A DNA stretch of 64,000 nucleotides from Cutibacterium porci (GTDB lineage Bacteria > Actinomycetota > Actinomycetes > Propionibacteriales > Propionibacteriaceae), in contig NZ_VUMG01000002.1 of the NCBI RefSeq assembly GCF_009696315.1, positions 310,001 to 374,000 of the forward strand, written 5' to 3'. Shown here one piece after another: positions 39,814 to 49,607 of the stretch; positions within the stretch are counted from its first letter, which is position 1, and every line of letters starts with the position of its first letter. Under the pieces are notes generated by a model. It was not told where the DNA came from. It was given only the letters and a program-made list of their open reading frames with translations, and searched no databases. The position numbers were made by a program, and so were the translations under genes.

Positions 39814-41108
39814 CCGGTTGGGACGACGCCACCCTCACCGAGCGCGTCTGGAACCACATCAGCGACGCACGATGGTTTTCGGGAAAAGGTCGGTCTGGGA
39901 TTCTGACGAGGCTGATGCCATTAGCTCCCGTCGTCGATGAGCACGACCTGAAAGTACTTCCCGTCATCGCTCGCGTTGGTTATCCGGACGCCGCCGACGA
40001 GTATTACCAGTTGCTGTTGGCATTGCGGCCAGGAAGCGTCGCCGGTATCGCTGAAGTTGCCATCGACGGTCGACCTTTCACCGTCACCGACGCCACGGAA
40101 GATGGACCCGCACTTATCGCATGGGCTCGTGCCATCCTCGAAGGTACTCCTGTCGCCGCCGATGACTCGTGGCAGCTACATCGCCGTCGAGCGACTCCTG
40201 AGCCGGTGCGGTCCGCCAAGCGTTTTGGCGGCGAACAGTCGAACACGTCGATCCTGGTAGGCGATGCCATAATCATCAAAATGTTCCGTCGTCTAGAGCC
40301 CGGCAACAACCTTGACATTACTGTCCATGCCGCGCTCAACGACGCTGAGGTCTCGTCAGTAGCCACGCTGTATGGCTATATCAGCGGGCAGATCCCCGCT
40401 GAGCAAAACCTGGCGACAGACCTCGCCATGATCATTGAACGTTTTCCGCAACCCCACGATGGCTGGGAGCTCGTCACTGACAAGGCAGCCGACCTCGTTG
40501 ATGTCAGCGACCTTGTCGCTGAGCTGGGACGATGCTTGCGAACCATCCATGAGGCGCTACGGCAGACCTTTAGCACCACTGACATTGACGGGACCCGCGT
40601 GGCCGACGATATGGTACGTCGCCTCGATGCCGCCGTGACCACCGCACCGGAACTGGCTCCTTATCGGGACACTCTGGCAGCTCGGTTTGAGAAGCTGCGC
40701 GGACGCCGTCTACCAGCCCAGCGCATTCATGGCGACTTTCACCTCGGCCAAACCCTGCTGACGCCTCATGGTTGGCGGATCATCGACTTCGAAGGCGAAC
40801 CCCTCAAAACCCTTGCCGAGCGACAGCTTCCGGACTCCCGTTGGCGTGATGTCGCCGGGATGATGAGGTCGTTGTCTTACGCCACCTCGGCTCATGCCAG
40901 GCCGACAGCACCAGAGACCCTCGCTTGGGCACGCCACGCCAGTGAGGCGTTCTTGACCGGCTACGGCTGGCCAAACCCCGATGAACGCGACGTGCTAGCC
41001 GCATACGAGGCCGACAAGGCTAGCTACGAAGCCGTCTACGAAACCCTCAACCGGCCGACGTGGGTGGACATTCCACTGTCGGCCATCCGTGCAATGCGGC
41101 AAGATTGA
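39810..41108 (+). CDS. Maltokinase (Pep2-like)
   Basis: The enzyme uses ATP to make maltose-1-phosphate, the GlgE substrate. The protein has 432 residues with a kinase-like fold. RWFSGKGR lies near the N-terminus, a nucleotide-binding region with [20 protein letters not shown] near 140-160, and the catalytic [11 protein letters not shown] with [10 protein letters not shown] near 305-330. It overlaps treS as ATGA, so maltose made by TreS would be phosphorylated at once. A 78-base gap precedes glgB. Confidence 0.93.
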   Translation: MTGWDDATLTERVWNHISDARWFSGKGRSGILTRLMPLAPVVDEHDLKVLPVIARVGYPDAADEYYQLLLALRPGSVAGIAEVAIDGRPFTVTDATEDGPALIAWARAILEGTPVAADDSWQLHRRRATPEPVRSAKRFGGEQSNTSILVGDAIIIKMFRRLEPGNNLDITVHAALNDAEVSSVATLYGYISGQIPAEQNLATDLAMIIERFPQPHDGWELVTDKAADLVDVSDLVAELGRCLRTIHEALRQTFSTTDIDGTRVADDMVRRLDAAVTTAPELAPYRDTLAARFEKLRGRRLPAQRIHGDFHLGQTLLTPHGWRIIDFEGEPLKTLAERQLPDSRWRDVAGMMRSLSYATSAHARPTAPETLAWARHASEAFLTGYGWPNPDERDVLAAYEADKASYEAVYETLNRPTWVDIPLSAIRAMRQD

Positions 41109-41186
41109 CAATACCCAGGATTATTCGCAGATTCCGGTCAGAACATCAAACGGACACCCACACCAACGACATGCCAGGAGGACGAC

Positions 41187-43121
41187 ATGGCTCACGATGA
41201 GTTCGGAGGGCTCACCGGCTGGGACCTCGAGGGGTTCCATTCTGGTGGGGATACGGAGGTGTGGAAGAGGCTTGGATCCCACGTTGTCACCATCGACGAC
41301 GATGAGCGTGGCCCGATTACCGGCACCCGATTCGCGGTCTGGGCTCCAAACGCCCAGGCAGTTGAAGTCATATCCGACTTCAACTGGTGGACCGGCGACC
41401 AGATGCGCCTCATCCCAGGATCTGGGGTCTGGGGCATCTTCGTTGAAGGTGTCGGGGAGGGAACGCTCTACAAGTTCCGCATTCAGGACCAGTCGGGCAC
41501 GTGGCACGAAAAAGTTGACCCGATGGCACGCTATAGCGAACAGGCTCCACACAATGCGTCCATTGTCACTGAAACTCACTATGAGTGGAATGACGACGAG
41601 TGGATTGCCCGTCGTGAGGCGTCCCACGCACATGCCGAACCGATGAGTGTCTACGAAGTCCATCTGGGTGGCTGGCGGCACGGTTTGAGCTACCGTGACC
41701 TGGCTGACGAGTTAGTGAGCTACGTCACCTGGCAGGGATACACCCATGTCGAGTTCATGCCGTTGGCCGAACACCCGTTCTCGCCCTCCTGGGGTTACCA
41801 AGTCACCGGGTACTTTTCTCCCACTAGCCGTTACGGATCTCCCGACGACCTGCGCTACCTCATCGATAAGCTGCATCAGGCCGGTATCGGCGTCATCATG
41901 GACTGGGTTCCGGGCCATTTTCCGAAGGACGATTGGGCATTAGGCCGATTCGACGGCACCGCGCTTTACGAGCACGCCGATCCTCGCCAGGGCGAGCATA
42001 TGGACTGGGGCACGTACATTTTCAACTACGGTCGCAACGAGGTGATATCTTTCCTCGTCTCGAATGCGCTTTACTGGGTAAGCGAATTCCACGTTGATGG
42101 TCTGCGCGTTGATGCCGTCGCCTCAATGCTGTATCTGGACTACTCCCGTGCAGAGGGCCAGTGGGTGCCCAACAAGTATGGCGGTCGGGAGAACCTTGAG
42201 GCCATCGACTTCCTGCGCTATGTCAACTCGCACCTGTATTCGCGTTATCCCGGCATCCTCATGATCGCGGAGGAATCCACTAGTTTCCCTGGCGTCACCA
42301 AGCCCGTCGATCACGGCGGACTGGGATTCGGGTTCAAGTGGAATATGGGCTGGATGAACGACTCGCTGCGGTACATGGAGCTTAACCCGTTCCATCGCCA
42401 ATACCACCATGGCGAGATGACCTTCGCGATGGTCTACCAATACTCCGAGAACTTCATCTTGCCGATTAGCCACGACGAGGTCGTGCATGGCAAGGGGTCC
42501 ATGATTACCAAGATCCATGGTGACGACTGGCAGCAGTTTGCATCGCTGCGAGCTTTCTACTCGTACATGTGGTCCTTCCCCGGTAAGCAACTAGTGTTCA
42601 TGGGCCAGGAGTTTGGTCAACGTCACGAGTTCGACGAATCGGTGAGCCTAGAGTGGTTTGTCGCCGACCTGTGGGGACATGGCGGTCTCAAACGCCTCTT
42701 CCGAGACCTCAATAAGATTTACAAAGACAACCCTGCGCTGTGGCAGCTCGATAGCGATCCGCGCGGATTCGAATGGATCAACGCCGACGACGCCGGCAAT
42801 AATCTGTTTTCCTGGCTGCGTCGGTCCGAGGACGGATCGACGATTGCCTGCTTCACGAACTTCTCCCCCAACCCGCAAACCGACTATCGCGTCGGCCTAC
42901 CGATGGAGGGGGTTTGGACAGAGATCCTCAATACCGACTCCCTGGAATACGACGGCACTGGCGAGTTCGGCAACCTCGGCCAGATCATCGCTACCCCGCT
43001 GCCAGTTCCCGATCGGTTCCCCGCGGTTGCCACGGTGTGTGTTCCACCGATGGGATCGATATGGCTGCGTCACGATCCATCGGCAACCGCTGCCCTGCCC
43101 GGCGATCCGGGCATGCAATGA
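41187..43121 (+). CDS. glgB: 1,4-alpha-glucan branching enzyme
   Basis: GlgB introduces alpha-1,6 branches. The 644-residue protein has an N-terminal CBM48 (TRFAVWAPNAQAVEVISDFN) and a GH13 barrel with YEVHLGGWRHG, FMPLAEHPF and GYFSPTSRYG. VDGLRVDAVASMLYLDY carries the nucleophile and IAEESTSFPGVTKP the acid, followed by LPISHDEVVHGKGSM. The start ATG has AGGAGG five bases upstream. It completes the set glgX, glgE, treS, maltokinase and glgB. Confidence 0.97.
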   Translation: MAHDEFGGLTGWDLEGFHSGGDTEVWKRLGSHVVTIDDDERGPITGTRFAVWAPNAQAVEVISDFNWWTGDQMRLIPGSGVWGIFVEGVGEGTLYKFRIQDQSGTWHEKVDPMARYSEQAPHNASIVTETHYEWNDDEWIARREASHAHAEPMSVYEVHLGGWRHGLSYRDLADELVSYVTWQGYTHVEFMPLAEHPFSPSWGYQVTGYFSPTSRYGSPDDLRYLIDKLHQAGIGVIMDWVPGHFPKDDWALGRFDGTALYEHADPRQGEHMDWGTYIFNYGRNEVISFLVSNALYWVSEFHVDGLRVDAVASMLYLDYSRAEGQWVPNKYGGRENLEAIDFLRYVNSHLYSRYPGILMIAEESTSFPGVTKPVDHGGLGFGFKWNMGWMNDSLRYMELNPFHRQYHHGEMTFAMVYQYSENFILPISHDEVVHGKGSMITKIHGDDWQQFASLRAFYSYMWSFPGKQLVFMGQEFGQRHEFDESVSLEWFVADLWGHGGLKRLFRDLNKIYKDNPALWQLDSDPRGFEWINADDAGNNLFSWLRRSEDGSTIACFTNFSPNPQTDYRVGLPMEGVWTEILNTDSLEYDGTGEFGNLGQIIATPLPVPDRFPAVATVCVPPMGSIWLRHDPSATAALPGDPGMQ

Positions 43122-43135
43122 TCGAGGAGTAATTC

Positions 43136-43930
43136 GTGGTCGATGACGAGTCCGGTTTCGAGGATTTCAGGATCCAGGTTGAGGTGATGGGTGATATTGG
43201 CCGTCTGCTCCTTGATGATCCGCCCTACCCGGAAGGTCTGACACGCGCCATCTCGCTGGCTTCTGATGACGCCATCATTGGCCATGACGTGCGGCGGCTC
43301 GAGGCTCGCGTAGCTGTCGACGACGGGGACGTCGTCCGCGCTTTGCATCGTGCCGGTTACCGTCGCGAGGGTCGGCTGCGGCAAGCGCGAGTGCGCGGAA
43401 ACGGTTGGGTAGATGAGTACGTCTATTCCCGGCTGGCAACCGACGAGATCTATACCCGCACCGGCCACACCGGCATGCTCGATTCTGTCCTCCCCACCAA
43501 ACGGGTCATTTCCCATGTTCTCATCCGCGATGGCGCTGGACGGGTACTGATGTGCGAAACGACGTATAAGCCGGACTGGGAACTGCCCGGTGGCGTCGTC
43601 GAACCCATAGAGTCTCCGCATGCCGGAGCCGTCCGGGAATGTCTGGAAGAGCTAGGCATCACCCTGGACATTCCCGGCACACCGACCCTCATTGATTGGA
43701 TGCCTCCTGCGCTGGGATGGTCCGACGCCATTGAATTCATCTATGACGCTGGCGTGGTTGACGCGAACCTCGCCAGTCTCATGCACCCCGCTGACGCAGA
43801 GATCGGCCACCTCCACTGGGCTGAGCCGGACCACCTGGCCGACCACGTCACGGCGCTATCGGCTCGACGCATCACGGCCATATTGTCTGACCGCACACCT
43901 CGGGCTACCGAGAACGGATTCCCCGTGTAA
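43136..43930 (+). CDS. NUDIX hydrolase with an N-terminal GNAT-like remnant
   Basis: The protein has 264 residues. The C-terminal half is a NUDIX domain: HVLIRDGAGRVLMCETTYKP, then the box starting GGVVEPIES and ending RECLEELGI (about 152-174). It should hydrolyse a nucleoside-diphosphate-linked substrate. The first 105 residues resemble the last part of a RimJ/RimL-type acetyltransferase (LEARVAVDDGDVVRALHRAGY, REGRLRQARVRGNGWVDEY). The acetyl-CoA-binding loop of a full GNAT seems absent. The GTG start has GAGGAG five bases upstream and lies 15 bases after glgB, so it may be co-transcribed. The substrate is unknown; an NDP-glucose is only a guess. Confidence 0.82.
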   Translation: MVDDESGFEDFRIQVEVMGDIGRLLLDDPPYPEGLTRAISLASDDAIIGHDVRRLEARVAVDDGDVVRALHRAGYRREGRLRQARVRGNGWVDEYVYSRLATDEIYTRTGHTGMLDSVLPTKRVISHVLIRDGAGRVLMCETTYKPDWELPGGVVEPIESPHAGAVRECLEELGITLDIPGTPTLIDWMPPALGWSDAIEFIYDAGVVDANLASLMHPADAEIGHLHWAEPDHLADHVTALSARRITAILSDRTPRATENGFPV

Positions 43931-43946
43931 GGCAGCCGGTTCGTAA

Positions 43947-43973
43947 CACTCGGCGTCGACCGGCGCCCGAGTG
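43947..43973. terminator. Stem-loop after the NUDIX gene
   Basis: Arms CACTCGG (43947-43953) and CCGAGTG (43967-43973) flank a GC-rich 13-base loop, 17 bases past the NUDIX stop. There is no T-run. It may end the glg-NUDIX transcript before the PTS gene. The next 140 bases up to the PTS start show no other clear structure, though TACACT at about 44065 could be a -10 element. Confidence 0.45.
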
Positions 43974-44115
43974 AACGCCCGATGTCTGGTGACCTGTGAC
44001 CGCCACGTCACTACCGCAAACGGGATATACCCCGGCGTGCTTTCAGCACCCAAAGGCGATTACACTTCTAGCTCGCTGTCTTCAGGACGGCGGTATCACA
44101 GGAGGACCACACAAT

Positions 44116-46143
44116 ATGTCATCACCCGCGTCCCAGATCGTAGATGCCGTGGGCGGGCCCGACAACATCGTCGGACTCACCCACTGCGCTACTCGGCTGA
44201 GGTTCCAACTTCGCGATTCCTCGCCTATCGACAAGACCAACGTCGAATCAATCCCCGGCGTCATGGGAGCCGTTCCCCAGTCCGGAAACCGGTACCAGAT
44301 CGTCATTGGAGGCGCCGTCGCCGGTGTCTACAACGACATCATGGACCTGCCTGCCATGAAGGAGCTGTCGTCTGACGGAGAGCACCGCTCTGACGCCGAC
44401 GTCAAAGCTGAGCACCGTTCCAAAGGTCCCCGGGGCAAATTCTCATGGCTCGACAACCTCTTCGAGTACCTTTCAGACTCCTTCCGTCCCATCATGGGCG
44501 CTCTGCTCGGAGCCTCGCTATTTATCACCTTTATGGCCCTCATGGGATCCATGGGTGTCATCGGTAACTGGGCTGACTCGCGGGTCACGCTATCCCCAAG
44601 CTGGCAGTTCGTGAACCTCGCCTGGCAATGCGTCTTTTACTTCCTGCCATTGTTGGTCGCTTATAACGCCACCAAGCGTCTCAACGCTGACCCGTGGGTC
44701 GGATTCTCTGTGATGGCTGTTGTCATGCTGCCCGGATTCACCGAGCTCGGCAAAGCTGCCCATCCGCTCACTCTCGGCGGATTCACGGTCAACGTCGTCA
44801 ACGTGTTCGGTTTGCCACTGACGATATTTAACTATGGCTCACAGGTATTTCCTCCCCTCATCATGGCCGCTATCTTGGCTCCGCTATACAAGTGGCTGAA
44901 AAAGATCATTTCCCCCAATGTTCAGATGATCTTTGTACCTTTCTTGACGATGCTCATCATGATCCCATTGACGGCTTTTCTCATCGGCCCGCTCGGCGTC
45001 TACGCCGGCGCTGGACTCGCCAATGGTCTGAAAGCAGTCAATGATGTTAGCCCCTTCATCTTCGCTGTCCTCATTCCGCTGCTCTACCCCTTTATGGTGC
45101 CGTTGGGTCTGCATTGGCCACTCAACGCTGTAATGCTACTTAATATCCAGACCCTCGGTTACGACTACATTCAGGGGCCCATGGGTGCCTGGAACTTCGC
45201 CTGTTTTGGCGCCACGGCAGGCGTTCTTTTCTTGTCAGTACGCGACAAGGATGTGACGATGCGTCAAACTGCCACCGGCGCCCTAGCTGCCGGCCTGCTC
45301 GGTGGCATTTCCGAACCCAGCCTTTACGGCATCCACTTACGCTACAAAAAGATTTACCCTTCTATGCTGGCTGGCTGCCTCGTTGGCGGTGTCATCATCG
45401 GTGCCGGTGGCGGTCTACGGACCCCAGCCTTCGTCTTCACCTCACTGCTGACGATCCCGGCTTTCGATAACATCGGCCTATACGCGGTGGCCATCGCGGC
45501 CTCGTTCTTCACTGCTATGGCTCTGGTTATCGTGCGCGACTACCGCGACGACGAGCATAAAGCTGAGGCTAAGGCCCGTCGGCGTCAAGCCAGGGCTCCC
45601 GAGGCACCGGCAGTGTCCGCCACGCCGCGCACAGTCGCTTCCACCGAGCCGACAGCTGAAGCCCCCACCTCAGCTAAGGTCTCCTCTGAGGACGTCACCA
45701 TCACTTCCCCCTTGCAAGGACGTGCCGTGCCGATTTCCGCGATCCCAGATCCAGTTTTCTCCACCGGGGTCGTCGGTGATGGCATCGCTATTGAACCGAC
45801 TACAAACACGGTTGTCTGCCCAGCTGACGCCACCGTCGTCACTGCTCCTGATTCTGGCCACGCCTTCGGCCTCAAGCTGGACTCAGGTGTCGAACTCCTC
45901 ATTCACGTCGGCATCGACACCGTCGAACTCGGCGGAAAGGGGTTCGACGTTAAGGTCAAAGCCGGAGATCACCTCAGAGCTGGGGAGCCCCTTGTCGTCT
46001 TTGACCCAGTTGTCATTGACGATGCCGGATACTCCAAGATCACTCCTGTCTTAGTGACAAATGGCTTCGATTACTCCAGCGTCACAGGCATCCCTGCCGA
46101 CAACGTCACGACGAGCACACCAGTAATCACTGTCGTAAAGTGA
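44116..46143 (+). CDS. PTS EIIBCA transporter, glucose/alpha-glucoside type
   Basis: The single protein of 675 residues carries all three sugar-specific PTS parts. IIB is at 1-90 with Cys24 in LTHCATRLRF. IIC is at about 110-480 with around ten membrane segments and GLLGGISEPSLYGIH. A linker rich in Ala, Pro and Thr spans about 500-540, and IIA(Glc) is at about 545-675 with both histidines in GHAFGLKLDSG and LLIHVGIDTVELGGKGF. The ATG at 44116 has AGGAGG about eleven bases upstream; earlier residues in the frame are not family-like. Order B-C-A fits beta-glucoside or trehalose/sucrose permeases. The convergent GH65 phosphorylase suggests a glucose disaccharide. Confidence 0.88.
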   Translation: MSSPASQIVDAVGGPDNIVGLTHCATRLRFQLRDSSPIDKTNVESIPGVMGAVPQSGNRYQIVIGGAVAGVYNDIMDLPAMKELSSDGEHRSDADVKAEHRSKGPRGKFSWLDNLFEYLSDSFRPIMGALLGASLFITFMALMGSMGVIGNWADSRVTLSPSWQFVNLAWQCVFYFLPLLVAYNATKRLNADPWVGFSVMAVVMLPGFTELGKAAHPLTLGGFTVNVVNVFGLPLTIFNYGSQVFPPLIMAAILAPLYKWLKKIISPNVQMIFVPFLTMLIMIPLTAFLIGPLGVYAGAGLANGLKAVNDVSPFIFAVLIPLLYPFMVPLGLHWPLNAVMLLNIQTLGYDYIQGPMGAWNFACFGATAGVLFLSVRDKDVTMRQTATGALAAGLLGGISEPSLYGIHLRYKKIYPSMLAGCLVGGVIIGAGGGLRTPAFVFTSLLTIPAFDNIGLYAVAIAASFFTAMALVIVRDYRDDEHKAEAKARRRQARAPEAPAVSATPRTVASTEPTAEAPTSAKVSSEDVTITSPLQGRAVPISAIPDPVFSTGVVGDGIAIEPTTNTVVCPADATVVTAPDSGHAFGLKLDSGVELLIHVGIDTVELGGKGFDVKVKAGDHLRAGEPLVVFDPVVIDDAGYSKITPVLVTNGFDYSSVTGIPADNVTTSTPVITVVK

Positions 46144-46191
46144 GATCGCTACGGCCCAAGTGGGCCTGATTTCGCTATGAGTACCTATGAC

Positions 46192-46224
46192 ATAGCGGGG
46201 GCCGAGATCATCGGCCCCCGCTAT
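46192..46224. terminator. Bidirectional hairpin between PTS and GH65 genes
   Basis: Fourteen-base perfect arms ATAGCGGGGGCCGA and TCGGCCCCCGCTAT enclose GATCA. The element sits between the two convergent stops, is very GC-rich and is followed by TGTTCT on plus. It should stop transcripts from both sides. Confidence 0.8.
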
Positions 46225-46229
46225 TGTTC

Positions 46230-48737
46230 TCAGTCTCTCGGGATCGGAGACGAGACGATCGTCTCAGCAATGCTGCCAGGAACCTCAGCAGTAATGAGGG
46301 AACCATCGGCCCGACGCAAACCCGAGATCGGATGGGTAGCCCTCAAGCTGGGACGCAACGGCCCCTGATCGGACAACGGCACCCTCACCGGCTCGGCTCC
46401 AATGTGGTAAAGCTCGCCGCGCACCGTCACGTCGCGGTCATGTCCCGAAAGGATCTGGAAGGTGATGGTGTCACGTTCCAGATAGACGAGCATGTGAGAG
46501 TCGCCAATGAGCATGTGGTGCTTGATCGACGTCCACTGGGCCGGAAGCCTCGGGTCGAAACGCAGGTTCTCCCGATCATTACGCATACCGACGAAGCCAT
46601 GCACAAGACATCCCCACACGCCACCAGTCGAGGCAACGTGGACTCCGTCTGAGGCGTTGTGATGGGTATCTGCCAGGTCGCAAAACAGAGCATCGAGGAA
46701 GTAGTCCATGGCCATCTCCTGATGCCCAACTTCTGCTGCCATCACCGACTGAACCACAGCTGACAGACTCGAATCGCCTGTGGTGATCGGATCGTAATAC
46801 TCGAAGTCTGCGAGCTTAACGGCCTGCGTGAACTGATCTCCTTGCAGGAACAAAGCCAGCACGACGTCTGCCTGCTTAAGCACCTGGAATCGGTAGATCA
46901 CCAACGGGTGATAATGCAAGAGCAATGGCCGCTTGTCATCAGGGGTGTTTTTAAGGTCCCATAGCTCACGTGAAAGGAATTGGTCGTCCTGGGGATGGAT
47001 ACCGAAAGTATCGTCAAAGGGAATGACCATCCCAGCGGCACACTCTTCCCAGCCACCAACTTCATCTTCGCTGAGATCCAGTTCCGAACATAGATGCTCG
47101 TACCACAATGGGTCCTCGTCACGCATCCGCCTCATGACACCGGCGGCATCAATGAGGTTAGCCCTTGCCATGACGTTGGTATAGAGATTGTTGTTGACAA
47201 CGGTTGTGTATTCGTCAGGCCCAGTAACTCCATGGATGTGGAACTCTCGACCACCGTTAATGCGCCAGAACCCCAAATCAGCCCACATGCGAGCGGTCTC
47301 GACGAGAACCGGCGCAGCGTCTCTGAAGAGAAAAGTCTTATCTCCGGTCGCCCGGGCATGGTTCATAATTGCATGAACGATATCAGCGTTGATGTGGTAC
47401 TGAGCTGTACCAGCCGCATAATACGCTGACGCCTCTTCTCCAGTAATAGTACGCCACGGAAAGAGGGCCCCTCGTTCAGACAATTCCTCAGCCCGTCGTC
47501 GGGCTTGGGGAAGGGTGTTCACCCGAAACCGCAACGCATTCTCGGCAATTCGTGGATGGGTGTAGGTCAGCATCGGGATCACGTAAACTTCGGTATCCCA
47601 GAAATAGTGCCCCTCATAGCCCGAACCGGTCACACCCTTTGCCGGAATACCAAGTTGATCGGCACGAGCAGATGCTTGAGCGATTTGGAAGAGGTTCCAT
47701 CTGACAGCCTGCTGAATACCAGTTGGGGCACCTTCAACTTCGACATCCGCCGTCGCCCAATAATCACTGAGCCAGGCACGCTGTTCATCGTAATAGACAC
47801 CATGTCCCTGCTCACGCACCCGGTCTAAACTGCGCCGCACCCGATCAAAGAGCTCATGCACCGGCACACCACGAGACGTGTGGTACGCCACGGCCTTATC
47901 GATATGAATGGGTCGGCCCTGGGTAGCCTCAATGCGATACACCCGCTTCCCAATCCCAGGCTCGGTATCAATGAGAGAGACGTATTCATTATCCGTCGTG
48001 ATCTCGTGATCAGCCCCTACAGCCAGGGTCATTCCTGAGCGCGCGGTGCGGAATCCTAGGATCATCCGCTTATCAGAATGCCAATCCTTCTGTGGAATCA
48101 GCACTTTATCGGTAAATTTACGGGCCTGACGAGGATCGTCCCCCTTTTCGGCATCATCAGGCCGAACATGATACTCGTCCATGCCGTCTTGACGGTTAAG
48201 AATCTGCGAGCTGACGACGATGGGGGCGTCACCTTCAAGCATCGTCACCTCAATGCTAATAAGCGCCATGTGCCGGTGAGTGAACGAGACCATCCGCGAC
48301 GTGGCGACCCGTAGCAGCTTGCCCGCCGGAGTGCGCCACACAAGCTCGCGACGCAAAACACCCTCACGAAAGTCAATCCAGCGTTTATACGACTGGATCT
48401 CATTGACGCTGAGCAGCAGCGGCTCATCGTCCACATAGAGTTTCATCAGCTTAGCGTCCGGGACATTGACAATCGTTTGACCGGTACGCGCGAAACCGTA
48501 AGCATTCTCAGCGTGATGAATATCCCATATTTCATGGAACCCGTTGATGTACGTTCCGTGGCTAAAAGAATCCCGGCCTTCGGAAGGGTTACCACGCATA
48601 CCGAGATATCCATTACCAACCGAAAACAGTGTCTCGGTGGTTCCTAAATCACTGGTACTCGGAGCCGTCTCGACAATCGCCCAAGGATCGTCAGGAAAGC
48701 GCCATCGATCCATCGGGTCGACGCCTATCCGCGTCAT
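46230..48737 (-). CDS. Glycoside hydrolase family 65 disaccharide phosphorylase
   Basis: The enzyme uses phosphate to split an alpha-linked glucose disaccharide, releasing beta-glucose-1-phosphate. The protein has 835 residues. The N-terminal beta-sandwich has LFSVGNGYLGMRGNPSEG. The helical barrel carries GYEGHYFWDTEVYVIPML, FPWRTITGEEASAYYAAG, the general acid Glu509 in HGVTGPDEYT, and HYHPLVIYRFQVLKQADVV with phosphate-site residues. The ATG overlaps the stop of the beta-phosphoglucomutase gene. Maltose, trehalose, kojibiose and trehalose-6-phosphate phosphorylases share this fold. With a PTS next door, a phosphorylated disaccharide is plausible, but sequence alone does not settle the substrate. 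Confidence 0.9.
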   Translation of the reverse strand: MTRIGVDPMDRWRFPDDPWAIVETAPSTSDLGTTETLFSVGNGYLGMRGNPSEGRDSFSHGTYINGFHEIWDIHHAENAYGFARTGQTIVNVPDAKLMKLYVDDEPLLLSVNEIQSYKRWIDFREGVLRRELVWRTPAGKLLRVATSRMVSFTHRHMALISIEVTMLEGDAPIVVSSQILNRQDGMDEYHVRPDDAEKGDDPRQARKFTDKVLIPQKDWHSDKRMILGFRTARSGMTLAVGADHEITTDNEYVSLIDTEPGIGKRVYRIEATQGRPIHIDKAVAYHTSRGVPVHELFDRVRRSLDRVREQGHGVYYDEQRAWLSDYWATADVEVEGAPTGIQQAVRWNLFQIAQASARADQLGIPAKGVTGSGYEGHYFWDTEVYVIPMLTYTHPRIAENALRFRVNTLPQARRRAEELSERGALFPWRTITGEEASAYYAAGTAQYHINADIVHAIMNHARATGDKTFLFRDAAPVLVETARMWADLGFWRINGGREFHIHGVTGPDEYTTVVNNNLYTNVMARANLIDAAGVMRRMRDEDPLWYEHLCSELDLSEDEVGGWEECAAGMVIPFDDTFGIHPQDDQFLSRELWDLKNTPDDKRPLLLHYHPLVIYRFQVLKQADVVLALFLQGDQFTQAVKLADFEYYDPITTGDSSLSAVVQSVMAAEVGHQEMAMDYFLDALFCDLADTHHNASDGVHVASTGGVWGCLVHGFVGMRNDRENLRFDPRLPAQWTSIKHHMLIGDSHMLVYLERDTITFQILSGHDRDVTVRGELYHIGAEPVRVPLSDQGPLRPSLRATHPISGLRRADGSLITAEVPGSIAETIVSSPIPRD

Positions 48738-49477
48738 GCCATCTCCTCAGCCATCTCGTCCAGGTCATTTACTACTCGATCAGCACCGGCTTCACGCAGC
48801 CGATCACCCCCGACGCCACGATTGACCCCGAGCACCATCCCGAATCCCCCGGCAGCTCCCGCACGTACTCCCGACACCGCATCCTCAACGACAATGCACT
48901 GCTCAGCGGGCACACCAAGGAGCTCCGCTCCTCTGAGGTACGTGTCGGGAGCAGGCTTACCAGGCAGTCCTTCAGCCTTCGACCGATTACCGTCGACGAG
49001 CACCGGGAAATCTGCAGCCAGTCCGGCAGCCTCAAGCACTGCCGCCGCATTGCGCGATGACGAGACCACTGCCATCGCAACACCATGCTCATGTAGCACA
49101 TGTACCCAGCGGCGGGAGCCTGGATAAGGCTGGATACCGTCGCGAGCCAGCACCGCGGTGAAAAGATCGTTCTTACGATTGCCTAGCCCACAAATCGTAT
49201 GGGTGTCAGGGCTGTCAGATGGGGTGCCCTCTGCCAGGGTGATGCCACGACTAGCGAGGAAGTCGCGCACCCCGTCATATCGGGGTTTGCCATCGACGTA
49301 GGCGAAATAGTCATCGTCAGTATAGGGAGACTGGTCTTGATGCCGAGACAACTCCTCGTTGAACATCTCCTGCCAAGCGCGCATATGGATGAGCGCGGTG
49401 GGAGTAAGGACGCCATCAAGGTCAAACAGCACGGCATGGAACTTCTCTTCGAGGGGGGTCGAGTCCATAACCACCAT
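48734..49477 (-). CDS. pgmB: Beta-phosphoglucomutase-family HAD hydrolase
   Basis: The enzyme turns beta-glucose-1-phosphate into glucose-6-phosphate. The protein has about 247 residues with HAD motif I FDLDGVLTPTA (Asp nucleophile and following Asp), a helical cap, motif II VVSSSRNAAAVLEAAG, GKPAPDTYLRGAELLG and VEDAVSGVRAGAAGGF. Several starts are possible (49489 GTG, 49477 ATG, 49468 ATG); I chose 49477, with GGTGA seven bases upstream. It is coupled to the GH65 phosphorylase, whose product it would use. Confidence 0.9.
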   Translation of the reverse strand: MVVMDSTPLEEKFHAVLFDLDGVLTPTALIHMRAWQEMFNEELSRHQDQSPYTDDDYFAYVDGKPRYDGVRDFLASRGITLAEGTPSDSPDTHTICGLGNRKNDLFTAVLARDGIQPYPGSRRWVHVLHEHGVAMAVVSSSRNAAAVLEAAGLAADFPVLVDGNRSKAEGLPGKPAPDTYLRGAELLGVPAEQCIVVEDAVSGVRAGAAGGFGMVLGVNRGVGGDRLREAGADRVVNDLDEMAEEMA

Positions 49478-49607
49478 GCTATTCACCAAGTCGGGGAACG
49501 GTCATCTCAATACGCCCCCAAGACATTGCTCGAGATCGTCGGCAGCTCACCAGTCTTGTTGGCTGAGGCAGGCCCATCGAGATCACCCGCCCCAGCCCAT
49601 GAAGGCT

